40,925 nt of DNA. It comes from Candidatus Polarisedimenticolaceae bacterium. Lineage in GTDB: Bacteria; Acidobacteriota; Polarisedimenticolia; Polarisedimenticolales; DASRJG01. The stretch lies in contig DASVAW010000033.1 of assembly GCA_036376135.1 (NCBI GenBank), positions 1-40,925 on the forward strand, given 5' to 3'. Position 1 is the stretch's first letter. Each line of letters opens with the position of its first letter. The notes beneath the pieces are model-generated. The model did no database searches. It had not been told where the DNA came from and saw only the letters and a list, made by a program, of their open reading frames with translations. This document shows, in pieces, positions 8,180 through 14,535 of the stretch. The position numbers and the translations under genes are program-made.

Positions 8180-8185
8180 ATCGTA
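8180..8185 (-). promoter_or_regulatory. Candidate -10 (TACGAT) for the RlmN-like gene
   Basis: Read on the minus strand, TACGAT ends 9 nt before the ATG at 8170, just after the marR stop codon. It could give the RlmN-like/MATE/M13 genes their own leaderless promoter apart from doxX-marR. Confidence 0.35.
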
Positions 8186-8187
8186 GC

Positions 8188-8643
8188 TCACGCGTCGCGG
8201 ATCCCCCGACCGAGCTTCCGGCAAAGGCGGGAGAGCTCCTCCTGCTCGGCGGCGGTGAGGTGCGAAAACGCGGCGACCACCCGCGCGACGTGCGGCGGGA
8301 ACCGCCTGCGGATCTCCGCCCTCCCCGCCGCGGTCAGGTGGATCGACTGGCGCCGCCGGTCGGCGGCGTCGCGGCGGCGCTCGATCCATCCGCGGCGCTC
8401 CAGGTTGTCGAGGAGCACCGTCACGTTCCCGTCGCTCCGGAACAACTTCCGCGCGAGCATCCCGGGGGCCGAAGGGCCGAGATGCAGGAGGATCTCCAGG
8501 ACGCCGAACTGCCCCTCGGTCAGATTCTCGGCCTCGAGCGCCCGCTCGAGCCCCGACTGGACCGAGTCGGCCGCCCGCATCAGCTTGATGTAGGCGTCGA
8601 GCGCCCGGATCTCCACCTTCGTTCCCGAGTAGTGCGTCCCCAC
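8188..8643 (-). CDS. MarR family transcriptional regulator
   Basis: The 151-aa protein has the MarR winged-helix layout: an N-terminal dimerisation helix, then LTEGQFGVLEILLHLGPSA, the recognition-helix region MLARKLFRSDGNVTVLLDNLERRGW, and the wing IERRRDAADRRRQSIHLTAAG. The C-terminal dimer helix ends in LCRKLGRGIRD. MarR repressors respond to phenolics, quinones or oxidants and usually control adjacent genes. The start is GTG at 8643 with AAGGGG upstream. It lies 14 bp behind doxX in the same direction, so the pair is probably one unit under the palindrome at 9113-9147. No obvious redox-sensing cysteine is placed at the N-terminus; one Cys lies near the C-terminus. Confidence 0.92.
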   Translation of the reverse strand: MGTHYSGTKVEIRALDAYIKLMRAADSVQSGLERALEAENLTEGQFGVLEILLHLGPSAPGMLARKLFRSDGNVTVLLDNLERRGWIERRRDAADRRRQSIHLTAAGRAEIRRRFPPHVARVVAAFSHLTAAEQEELSRLCRKLGRGIRDA

Positions 8644-8657
8644 GGATCCCCTTTCGA

Positions 8658-9101
8658 TCAGCGCCCCGCGATCCAGGCGTCGACGGAATACGCGCCGCTC
8701 CCGCGGAGCACGACGACGAGGGCGAGCGCGACGGCGAGGAGGTGGAACTCGAACCCCTCGCCGTTCTGGTTTCCGAACCAGTTCATGAAGAACCCGTGCG
8801 GCAGGTGCGTCGTCGCGACCGCGACCGCCATGACGACGACGATCGCCGCGGCGGCCACCCGTCCCCCGAGCCCGAGGACCAGAGCGATCGGCCCCAAGGT
8901 CTCGGCCGCGATCGCCGCGAAGGCGAGCGGCGCGGGGATCCCCATCTTCCCGGTGAAGTACTGCATCGTTCCGGTGTAGCCGTAACCACCGAACCAGCCG
9001 ACGGTTTTCTGGAGGCCGTGCGGCAGGAAGACCCCCGCCAGCACGAGCCGAACCAAGGTGAGCACGAGATCGGGACGGGTGTCGAAGATCCAGGATCGCA
9101 C
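8658..9101 (-). CDS. DoxX family membrane protein
   Basis: The 147-aa protein has four hydrophobic segments and the DoxX signature: LTLVRLVLAGVFLPHGLQK at the N-terminus, then FAAIAAETLGPIALVLGLGGRVAAAAI and FEFHLLAVALALVVVL. The charged loop HGFFMNWFGNQNGEGFEFH is typical. DoxX proteins are small inner-membrane proteins, often under MarR or HxlR control and linked to redox or thiol stress; the exact reaction is not settled. The start is GTG at 9101, with AAGGGG 8 nt upstream; an overlapping longer frame does not fit the family. The gene is the first of the doxX-marR pair. Confidence 0.88.
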   Translation of the reverse strand: MRSWIFDTRPDLVLTLVRLVLAGVFLPHGLQKTVGWFGGYGYTGTMQYFTGKMGIPAPLAFAAIAAETLGPIALVLGLGGRVAAAAIVVVMAVAVATTHLPHGFFMNWFGNQNGEGFEFHLLAVALALVVVLRGSGAYSVDAWIAGR

Positions 9102-9112
9102 GGCGGGCCCCT

Positions 9113-9147
9113 TTCGTTCGAGATCGAATAGTTCAAACTCGAACGAA
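9113..9147. promoter_or_regulatory. 35-bp palindrome, probable MarR operator
   Basis: TTCGTTCGAG (9113-9122) and CTCGAACGAA (9138-9147) form perfect 10-bp arms around a 15-nt centre. Continuing inward, 14 of 17 positions pair. Two half-elements of the form TTCnAnnTCGAA/TTCGAnnTnGAA face each other around TAG. The palindrome lies 12-46 bp upstream of the doxX GTG and covers its Shine-Dalgarno and probable promoter. A size and symmetry like this suit a dimeric MarR regulator; that the adjacent MarR binds here is inferred. Confidence 0.72.
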
Positions 9148-9163
9148 TAGATGCCGGCCGGTT

Positions 9164-10489
9164 TCAACGGATACGCACCGCCTCGATCGCCTCGACCCCC
9201 GCGATCCCTTCCGCGCCGACGACGACCGTCCGGAACGGCGGGCTCGTCTCGAGCACGCGCCCCCCGCCCGCGTCGAGCAGGACGCGGTACGTCCCGGCGG
9301 AAAGACCCTTCACGAACCAGTGCCCGTTCTCGTCGGGTCTCGCCCGTGCCGCCTCGCGCAGGATGTTGTCCGGACCGAACACGACGACCGCGACGACGGA
9401 GCCCCTCGCGGATCCCGTGATCCGCCCCTCCATCCGCGCGTCCTGCGGGACGATCGGGGGGGACGGGCTCTCGATTCTCGCAGGAGGAGGAGGAGGAGGC
9501 GCCGGCGCGGGTTCGGGAGCCTCGACCGCGGCCGCCGGTGCGACGGCTGCCGGGACGGCCGGTGCGACAGCCGGAGGGAGGACCGGCGGGACGGCCGGCG
9601 GGACGGGCGGAGCTTCGGCGACCCGCGGCGCGTCGACCGCGGGCGGTTCCGGATCGGGAGTCGCGACCGAAGCCGGCGACTCCTCCTCCGCCTCCGGAAC
9701 CCAGCCGATCCAGGACGCGCTCCCTTCCGGCCCGACGATGGCGAGGGGGCGCACGCGAAACCGCAGGACCAGGCCGTCGACCAGTCGAGCGAACGCCGCC
9801 TCGCCGTCGGGGGCGACGACCACGTCCGCGACCTGCGAGGGGGTCGACACGCGCTCGCGAACCGGGAGGCCGTCGCGCGTCTGCGGGTCGCCGAGGTCGA
9901 CGAGCCACAGGCCGTCGTCGCGGCCGACGACGACGCGGCGGGTTCCCCGAACGGGGGCGACCGCGCGGTTGGCTCCGTCGAGGCGGTAGAGCGGACCGCT
10001 CGTGAACGCGGGGAGGACGAACGTCCGCAGCTCGCCGTCGGAGGCGACGAGCAGGGTCGCGTCGTCCATCAGGACGAGGTCGCGGGCATCCCGCGGGAGG
10101 ACGATCTCGCGGATCGACTTGAGGGTCGCGGTGTCCACGCGCGCGAGGAAGGTCTCCCCGATGCTGCGTTTGGTGCGGCGGTCGGCGAGGACGAGCAGCT
10201 CCGTCCCTCCGGCGTCGAAGGCCAGCGCCCGGACGACCCCGCGGACGGCGATCTCCCCGCGCACCGCCGCGGAGTCGGCGAGGCGCACGGTCGAGGATTG
10301 CTTGCCTTCGGGGTCGGCGGCGGCCGCGGCCGCGAGCGACGCGTCCGCGGAGAGGGCGAGGGCGGTCACGGCGTCGATCGCGCCGAGAGCGCGGATCGAC
10401 GGCGGGAGCGTTTCCCCCGGGATGCGAACCTCGCGGGCCTGCGCGGGGAACGAGAGGGAGAGGGCGAGGACGACGGCGACGCGTCTCAT
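9164..10489 (-). CDS. Exported propeller protein with Pro-rich linker and carboxypeptidase-regulatory-like tail
   Basis: The 441-aa protein starts at ATG 10489 with a signal peptide (MRRVAVVLALSLSFPAQA). Residues of about 35-260 contain repeated strand-turn units such as VTALALSADASLAAAAA, RALAFDAGGTELLVLAD and VADVVVAPDGEAAFARL, as in a beta-propeller. A low-complexity Pro/Ala/Val segment follows (about 265-345). The tail (about 355-440) reads GRITGSARGSVVAVVVFGP and GTYRVLLDAGG, resembling the small beta-sandwich of carboxypeptidase-regulatory-like domains. No catalytic motif is seen. It is probably a periplasmic or surface protein of unknown role. It is divergent from the DUF2238 gene by only 21 bp. 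Confidence 0.72.
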   Translation of the reverse strand: MRRVAVVLALSLSFPAQAREVRIPGETLPPSIRALGAIDAVTALALSADASLAAAAAADPEGKQSSTVRLADSAAVRGEIAVRGVVRALAFDAGGTELLVLADRRTKRSIGETFLARVDTATLKSIREIVLPRDARDLVLMDDATLLVASDGELRTFVLPAFTSGPLYRLDGANRAVAPVRGTRRVVVGRDDGLWLVDLGDPQTRDGLPVRERVSTPSQVADVVVAPDGEAAFARLVDGLVLRFRVRPLAIVGPEGSASWIGWVPEAEEESPASVATPDPEPPAVDAPRVAEAPPVPPAVPPVLPPAVAPAVPAAVAPAAAVEAPEPAPAPPPPPPARIESPSPPIVPQDARMEGRITGSARGSVVAVVVFGPDNILREAARARPDENGHWFVKGLSAGTYRVLLDAGGGRVLETSPPFRTVVVGAEGIAGVEAIEAVRIR

Positions 10490-10510
10490 GACCTAGAGCA
10501 TACTCCCGCC
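10490..10510. promoter_or_regulatory. Bidirectional leaderless promoter
   Basis: Two start codons face away from each other across 21 bp. The minus strand reads TATGCT (10502-10497), ending 7 nt before the ATG at 10489. The plus strand reads CATACT (10499-10504), ending 6 nt before the ATG at 10511. The two hexamers overlap in AGCATACT. No Shine-Dalgarno fits on either side, so both transcripts are probably leaderless. Confidence 0.5.
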
Positions 10511-11113
10511 ATGACCTCGTCCCGCGAGCCCTCCCTGCTTGCCGGCCTGACCCTCGCTGCACTCGCGGTCTCGGTGATCGGCCCCCACGACTACCCGACG
10601 TGGCTGCTGGAAACCGCCCCCGTCCTGATCGCCCTTCCGATCCTGGTCGCCACGCGGAAGTCCTTCCCGCTCACGCCCCTGCTCTACCGGCTGCTCTTCC
10701 TTCACGCCCTCGTGCTCGTGGTCGGCGGCCATTGGACCTACGCCGAGGTTCCGGCGGGGGACTGGGTGCGCGACGCGCTCGACCTCGCCCGCAATCCCTA
10801 CGACCGCCTCGGCCATTTCGCGCAGGGGTTCGTGCCGGCGATCCTCGCGCGCGAGATCCTCTCGAGACGCTCGCCGCTGCGCGGGAGCCGCTGGCTCCCC
10901 TTCCTCGTCGTGTGCGTCTGTCTCGCCTTCAGCGCGTTCTACGAGATGCTGGAGTGGTGGGCGGCGCTCGCCCTCGGCCAGGGTGCCGACGCCTTCCTCG
11001 GGACCCAGGGGGATCCCTGGGACACGCAGTGGGACATGGCGCTGTGCGGGTTGGGCGCGGTCCTCTCGCTGGCCCTTCTCTCCCGCCGCCACGACCGGGA
11101 GCTCGCCTGCTAA
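10511..11113 (+). CDS. DUF2238 (YjdF-like) integral membrane protein
   Basis: The 200-aa protein has about five or six hydrophobic segments and motifs of the DUF2238 family: GGHWTYAEVP, NPYDRLGHFAQGFVPAILARE, FYEMLEWWAAL, and the C-terminal FLGTQGDPWDTQWDMALCGLGA. Conserved acidic and His residues lie within or near the membrane, but no activity is established for the family that I know of. The start is the first ATG, only 21 bp from the divergent gene. Its TAA stop lies inside the TAAGAT hexamer that probably drives the ABC ATPase gene 11 bp downstream. Confidence 0.85.
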   Translation: MTSSREPSLLAGLTLAALAVSVIGPHDYPTWLLETAPVLIALPILVATRKSFPLTPLLYRLLFLHALVLVVGGHWTYAEVPAGDWVRDALDLARNPYDRLGHFAQGFVPAILAREILSRRSPLRGSRWLPFLVVCVCLAFSAFYEMLEWWAALALGQGADAFLGTQGDPWDTQWDMALCGLGAVLSLALLSRRHDRELAC

Positions 11114-11116
11114 GAT
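11111..11116 (+). promoter_or_regulatory. Candidate -10 (TAAGAT) overlapping a stop codon
   Basis: TAAGAT ends 8 nt before the GTG at 11125. Its first three bases are the stop codon of the DUF2238 gene. No Shine-Dalgarno is present. Confidence 0.4.
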
Positions 11117-11124
11117 CCGGCTCC

Positions 11125-12054
11125 GTGAGCTCCGGCCCCGCCCTCCGCTGCGAAGGACTGATCAAGCGCTACGGCGACCTCGTCGCGGTCGCGGGCGTCG
11201 ACCTCGAGGTGCGGCGGGGGGAGTGTTTCGGCCTGCTCGGCCCGAACGGCGCCGGGAAGACGACCACCGTCGAGATCTTCGAGGGACTCAACGCCGCCGA
11301 CGCGGGGCGCGTGGAGATCCTCGGGTCGACCTGGGCCGAAGGGGGCGACCGCCTGCGCGAGCGGATCGGGATCCAGCTCCAGGAGACCGAGCTCGCCGAC
11401 AAGCTCACCGTGATCGAGGTCCTCACGCTGTTCCGCAGCTTCTACCGCCGGGGGCACGCCCCCGAGCACGCGATGCGCGCGGTCGGCCTCGAGGAGAAAC
11501 GCGACGCCTGGGTCCGCAAGCTCTCCGGCGGGCAGAAGCAGCGCCTCTCGCTCGCGTGCGCGCTCGTGTGCGACCCGGAGATCCTGTTCCTCGACGAGCC
11601 GACGACCGGGCTCGACCCCCAGTCGCGCCGCCAGGTGTGGGAGATCGTCGGCGGGTTCCGCGAGAAGGGCGGGACGGTGCTCCTGACCACGCATTACATG
11701 GAGGAGGCCCAGCGCCTGTGCGACCGGGTGGCGATCGTCGATCGTGGAAAGGTGATCGCCCTCGGCACCCCGCGCGAGCTGATCGCCTCGCTCGGCGCCG
11801 AACACGTCGTCGAGATCGAGTGCGACGAGGCGTCTCCGGACGTCGAGGCGCTCCGCGGCCTTCCGGACGTGCAGGCGGTGCGCTCGGAGAACGGCGTCAC
11901 GTCGCTCACCGTGCTCACGATGCACACGGCGGTCCCCGCGATCCTCGCCGAGCTCGAGCGGCAAAAGCTCCCGCTCTCCAGGCTGACGACGCATCACGCG
12001 ACCCTCGAGGACGTCTTCGTCGCCCTCACCGGCCGTCACCTGCGCGAGGCCTGA
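11125..12054 (+). CDS. ABC-2 type transporter ATP-binding protein
   Basis: The 309-aa ATPase has a Walker A GPNGAGKTT (39-47), Q-loop LQET, signature LSGGQKQRLSL, Walker B ILFLDEPTTGLDP, and switch His in TTHYMEEAQRL. It ends in an 80-residue C-terminal domain. This is the DrrA/NatA-like type that powers ABC-2 exporters of drugs, lipids or polysaccharides. The start GTG at 11125 gives the usual short N-terminus before the ATPase core; longer in-frame extensions run through the upstream gene. The permease gene begins 3 bp after the stop, so the two form one exporter. The substrate is unknown. Confidence 0.94.
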   Translation: MSSGPALRCEGLIKRYGDLVAVAGVDLEVRRGECFGLLGPNGAGKTTTVEIFEGLNAADAGRVEILGSTWAEGGDRLRERIGIQLQETELADKLTVIEVLTLFRSFYRRGHAPEHAMRAVGLEEKRDAWVRKLSGGQKQRLSLACALVCDPEILFLDEPTTGLDPQSRRQVWEIVGGFREKGGTVLLTTHYMEEAQRLCDRVAIVDRGKVIALGTPRELIASLGAEHVVEIECDEASPDVEALRGLPDVQAVRSENGVTSLTVLTMHTAVPAILAELERQKLPLSRLTTHHATLEDVFVALTGRHLREA

Positions 12055-12057
12055 TCC

Positions 12058-13089
12058 GTGCGCGACCACCCGATCGTCCAGCTCACCCTCGCGAAGATCC
12101 GGCTGATGTGGCGCGAGCCCGAGGCGATCTTCTGGATCTTCGTGTTCCCGGTGCTGCTGACCGTCGCCCTCGGCATCGCGTTCCGGTCGAGCGGACCGGC
12201 GCCGATGGGCGTGGGGGTCGAGGCCGGACCCGGAGCGGCGGAGGCGACGAAGGCGCTCGCCGCCGATCCGCTGCTCAAACCGTCGACGTATCCCCCCGCG
12301 GAGGCGACGAAGGCGCTCGCCGCCGGGAAGGTGGCGATCGTCGTCGTTCCGGGGAATCCCCCTTCGTACCGGTTCGACCCGACGCGCGAGGACAGCCGCC
12401 TGGCGCGCCTGGCGGTCGATTCGGCGCTCCAGCGCGGCGCCGGACGCGGCGACGCCTTCTCGGCGCGGGACGAGCACCTCACCGAGAAGGGGTCGCGCTA
12501 CATCGACTTCCTCGTCCCCGGCCTTCTCGGGATGAACTTGATGGGGACGGGGATGTGGGGCATCGGCTTCGGCATCGTCGTCGCGCGCTCGAAGGGGCTG
12601 CTCAAGCGCTACGTGGCGTCGCCGATGAAGCGCAGCCACTACCTTCTCGCGCAGATGGCGGGGCGGCTGATCTTCCTCGTGCTCGAGGTCGTCGTGATCC
12701 TCGGCTTCGGGCACTGGGTCTTCGACGTCCCGCTGCGCGGATCGCTGGCGCTCATCGCCTCGCTGTGTCTCGTCGGCTCGCTCGCCTTCGCGGGCCTGGG
12801 CCTGCTCGTGGCGAGCCGCGCGCAGACGATCGAGGGGGTGTCGGGGCTCATGAACTTCGTGATGCTTCCGATGTGGCTCGCGTCGGGAGTGTTCTTCTCC
12901 CCGTCGCGTTTTCCGGACCTCGTGCAGCCGTTCGTCCAGGCGTTGCCCCTCACCGCGCTCAACGACGCGCTGCGGGCCGTGATGCTCGAGGGCGCGGGAT
13001 GGACGGCGGTCGCGGGCGAGCTCGGAATCCTCGCGGCCTGGGGGATCGTCGCCTTCCTCGCCGCCGTGCGCCTGTTCCGGTGGCAGTGA
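12058..13089 (+). CDS. ABC-2 type transporter permease
   Basis: The 343-aa membrane protein begins at GTG 12058. It has one N-terminal membrane segment (IFWIFVFPVLLTVALGIAF), an extracytoplasmic domain of about 100 residues, and five C-terminal segments, the usual ABC-2 half-transporter topology. The stretch FLVPGLLGMNLMGTGMWGIG followed by KRYVASPMKRSHYLLAQ is typical of the family. It pairs with the ATPase directly upstream. Within the soluble domain, the octapeptide EATKALAA occurs twice, 20 residues apart, encoded by an identical 28-bp DNA stretch (12238-12265 and 12298-12325). Function as an exporter is secure; the cargo is not. Confidence 0.92.
   Translation: MRDHPIVQLTLAKIRLMWREPEAIFWIFVFPVLLTVALGIAFRSSGPAPMGVGVEAGPGAAEATKALAADPLLKPSTYPPAEATKALAAGKVAIVVVPGNPPSYRFDPTREDSRLARLAVDSALQRGAGRGDAFSARDEHLTEKGSRYIDFLVPGLLGMNLMGTGMWGIGFGIVVARSKGLLKRYVASPMKRSHYLLAQMAGRLIFLVLEVVVILGFGHWVFDVPLRGSLALIASLCLVGSLAFAGLGLLVASRAQTIEGVSGLMNFVMLPMWLASGVFFSPSRFPDLVQPFVQALPLTALNDALRAVMLEGAGWTAVAGELGILAAWGIVAFLAAVRLFRWQ
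12238..12325 (+). repeat. 28-bp direct repeat inside the permease gene
   Basis: Bases 12238-12265 recur identically at 12298-12325, exactly 60 bp apart and in frame, encoding EATKALAA twice. The sequence between the copies is not repeated. Confidence 0.85.
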
Positions 13090-13283
13090 GCCCGGACCCC
13101 GGCCTGTGCGCGTCGTGCGCGTGGAGCCGCCGGGTCGACAACGCGAGGGGCTCGACCTTCTGGCGCTGCGGCCGTTCGGAGACCGACCCCGCGTTCCCGA
13201 AGTACCCGCCCCTGCCGGTCGCGGCGTGCACGGGATTCGAGGATGCCCGGATACAATCCGACGGTCATGCTGAACGTCCGTAG
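13086..13283 (+). CDS. Small four-cysteine (zinc-ribbon-like) protein
   Basis: The 65-aa product starts at GTG 13086, overlapping the permease stop as GTGA; a GTG six bases earlier is also possible. It carries Cys8, Cys11 (CASC), Cys28 and Cys48, with the conserved-looking stretches STFWRCGRSETDP and FPKYPPLPVAACTGFE. I recall similar small proteins annotated as hypothetical in other high-GC bacteria. The four cysteines fit a structural metal site. Its last 17 codons overlap the start of the arginine deiminase gene in another frame. Function unknown. Confidence 0.7.
   Translation: MSPDPGLCASCAWSRRVDNARGSTFWRCGRSETDPAFPKYPPLPVAACTGFEDARIQSDGHAERP
13252..13257 (+). promoter_or_regulatory. Candidate -10 (TACAAT) for arginine deiminase
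   Basis: TACAAT ends 9 nt before the ATG at 13267 and lies inside the end of the small upstream gene. It argues against the alternative ATG at 13243, which would sit upstream of the hexamer. Confidence 0.5.
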
Positions 13284-14511
13284 CGAGGTCGGTCGGCTGC
13301 GCCGGGTCCTGGTCCACGAACCGGGCCCCGAGGTGGACCACATGGTCCCGGCCATGATGGAGGAGCTCCTCTTCGACGACATCCTCTACGGGGATCGCGC
13401 GCGCGAGGAGCACGGGCGCTTCCGTCGGGTGCTGCAGCTGCTCGGCGTCGAGGTGCTCGACGCGGAGGACCTCCTGACCGACGCCCTCGCCGACCCGGCG
13501 TGCCGCACGTGGGCGCTCGAGATCGTGCTCGACGGCGCGGACCCGGGAACGCGGCGGACGGTCGCGGCGATGGCTCCGGCCCGGCTCGCGGCGGCCGTCG
13601 TCGGCGGGATGCGGCGCGAGCCGATCCGGCGCGGCATCGAGGCCCAGGAGCTGTTCTCGATCGTGCCGGTGCCGAACTGGTGCTTCCAGAGGGATCCCCA
13701 GGTCGTGCTGGGCGACGGCGTCGTCTTCGGAGCCATGGCGACGGCCGCGCGCCGGCGCGAAAGCGACCTCGCGCGGGCGATCTTCCGGTTCCATCCCGAG
13801 CTCTCCTCCTCCCCCGTCCTGCACGACCCGGCCGCGACCGGAGGGCCGGCGGGGGCGTACCTCGAAGGGGGCGACGTCCTCGTCCTTTCACCGGACGTGA
13901 TCGCCGTGGGGAATTCCGAGCGGACCAACCGCGACGGGATCCAGGCGTTCGCGCAGTCGCTTCGCGGCAACGACCGGGCGCCCCGCTGGCTGCTGGTCGT
14001 CGAGCTCCCCAAGCGTCGCGCCTACATGCACCTCGACACGTTGATGACCCCGGTGGACCGGGACGCGTGCCTTGCCTATCCGCCCGTGATCTGCGACGAC
14101 GGCCCGGAGCGTGCCCAGGTCTGGGAGATGGACCTCCGGGCGAAGTCCCCGAAGTTCACCCACCGCAAGGACCTGCTGGGAAGCCTCGCGCGTCGCGGGG
14201 TGGGCCTCGAGCCGATCCCCTGCGGCGGGGACGATCCGGTCCTGCAGCAGCGCGAGCAGTGGACCGACGGGGCGAACGCCCTCGCGGTCGCGCCGGGCGT
14301 GATCGTGCTCTACGAGCGCAACCAGGGGACGATCGAGGAGTTGGAGCGCCGCGGCTGGTCGATCGTCGCCGCGGAGGACCTCCTGCTGGGCCGCGCCGAG
14401 ATCGACCTCGACGACCACCGCAAGAGCTGCATCGTCCTCGCGAGCCACGAGCTCTCGCGCGCCCGCGGCGGACCGCACTGCATGACCCACCCGCTGCTGC
14501 GCGACGAATAG
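13267..14511 (+). CDS. arcA: Arginine deiminase
   Basis: The 414-aa protein matches arginine deiminase, which converts L-arginine to citrulline and ammonia. The guanidino-modifying catalytic set is in order: FQRDP with Asp143, EGGDV with Glu200, HLDT with His255 and Asp257, and the nucleophile Cys405 in GGPHCMTHP. The N-terminus SEVGRLRRVLVHEPG and the FDDILY motif are typical. FQRDP and CMTHP replace the more common FTRDP and MSxP forms, so it is a divergent member. An ATG at 13243 would add eight residues, but the TACAAT hexamer favours 13267. No ornithine carbamoyltransferase or carbamate kinase is adjacent, so a full ATP-yielding pathway is not shown. Cytoplasmic. Confidence 0.88.
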   Translation: MLNVRSEVGRLRRVLVHEPGPEVDHMVPAMMEELLFDDILYGDRAREEHGRFRRVLQLLGVEVLDAEDLLTDALADPACRTWALEIVLDGADPGTRRTVAAMAPARLAAAVVGGMRREPIRRGIEAQELFSIVPVPNWCFQRDPQVVLGDGVVFGAMATAARRRESDLARAIFRFHPELSSSPVLHDPAATGGPAGAYLEGGDVLVLSPDVIAVGNSERTNRDGIQAFAQSLRGNDRAPRWLLVVELPKRRAYMHLDTLMTPVDRDACLAYPPVICDDGPERAQVWEMDLRAKSPKFTHRKDLLGSLARRGVGLEPIPCGGDDPVLQQREQWTDGANALAVAPGVIVLYERNQGTIEELERRGWSIVAAEDLLLGRAEIDLDDHRKSCIVLASHELSRARGGPHCMTHPLLRDE

Positions 14512-14514
14512 CCG

Positions 14515-14535
14515 AAAAGGGGTCAGACCCCTTTT
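14515..14535. terminator. Bidirectional terminator-like palindrome
   Basis: AAAAGGGG (14515-14522), loop TCAGA and CCCCTTTT (14528-14535) form an 8-bp perfect stem with flanking A and T runs, between convergent stop codons. Compared with the palindrome at 3683-3701 read in reverse (loop TCAGG), the two differ at one loop position within the shared core. Confidence 0.7.

Noticed and set aside
9481-9610. Repetitive GC-rich DNA within the propeller gene, considered as a repeat array.
   Set aside because: It encodes a Pro/Ala/Val linker with irregular units, so it is low-complexity coding sequence and not a CRISPR or tandem repeat.
13243-13266. ATG at 13243 as the arginine deiminase start.
   Set aside because: It lies upstream of the TACAAT hexamer at 13252-13257 and adds residues not typical of the family; ATG 13267 fits better.
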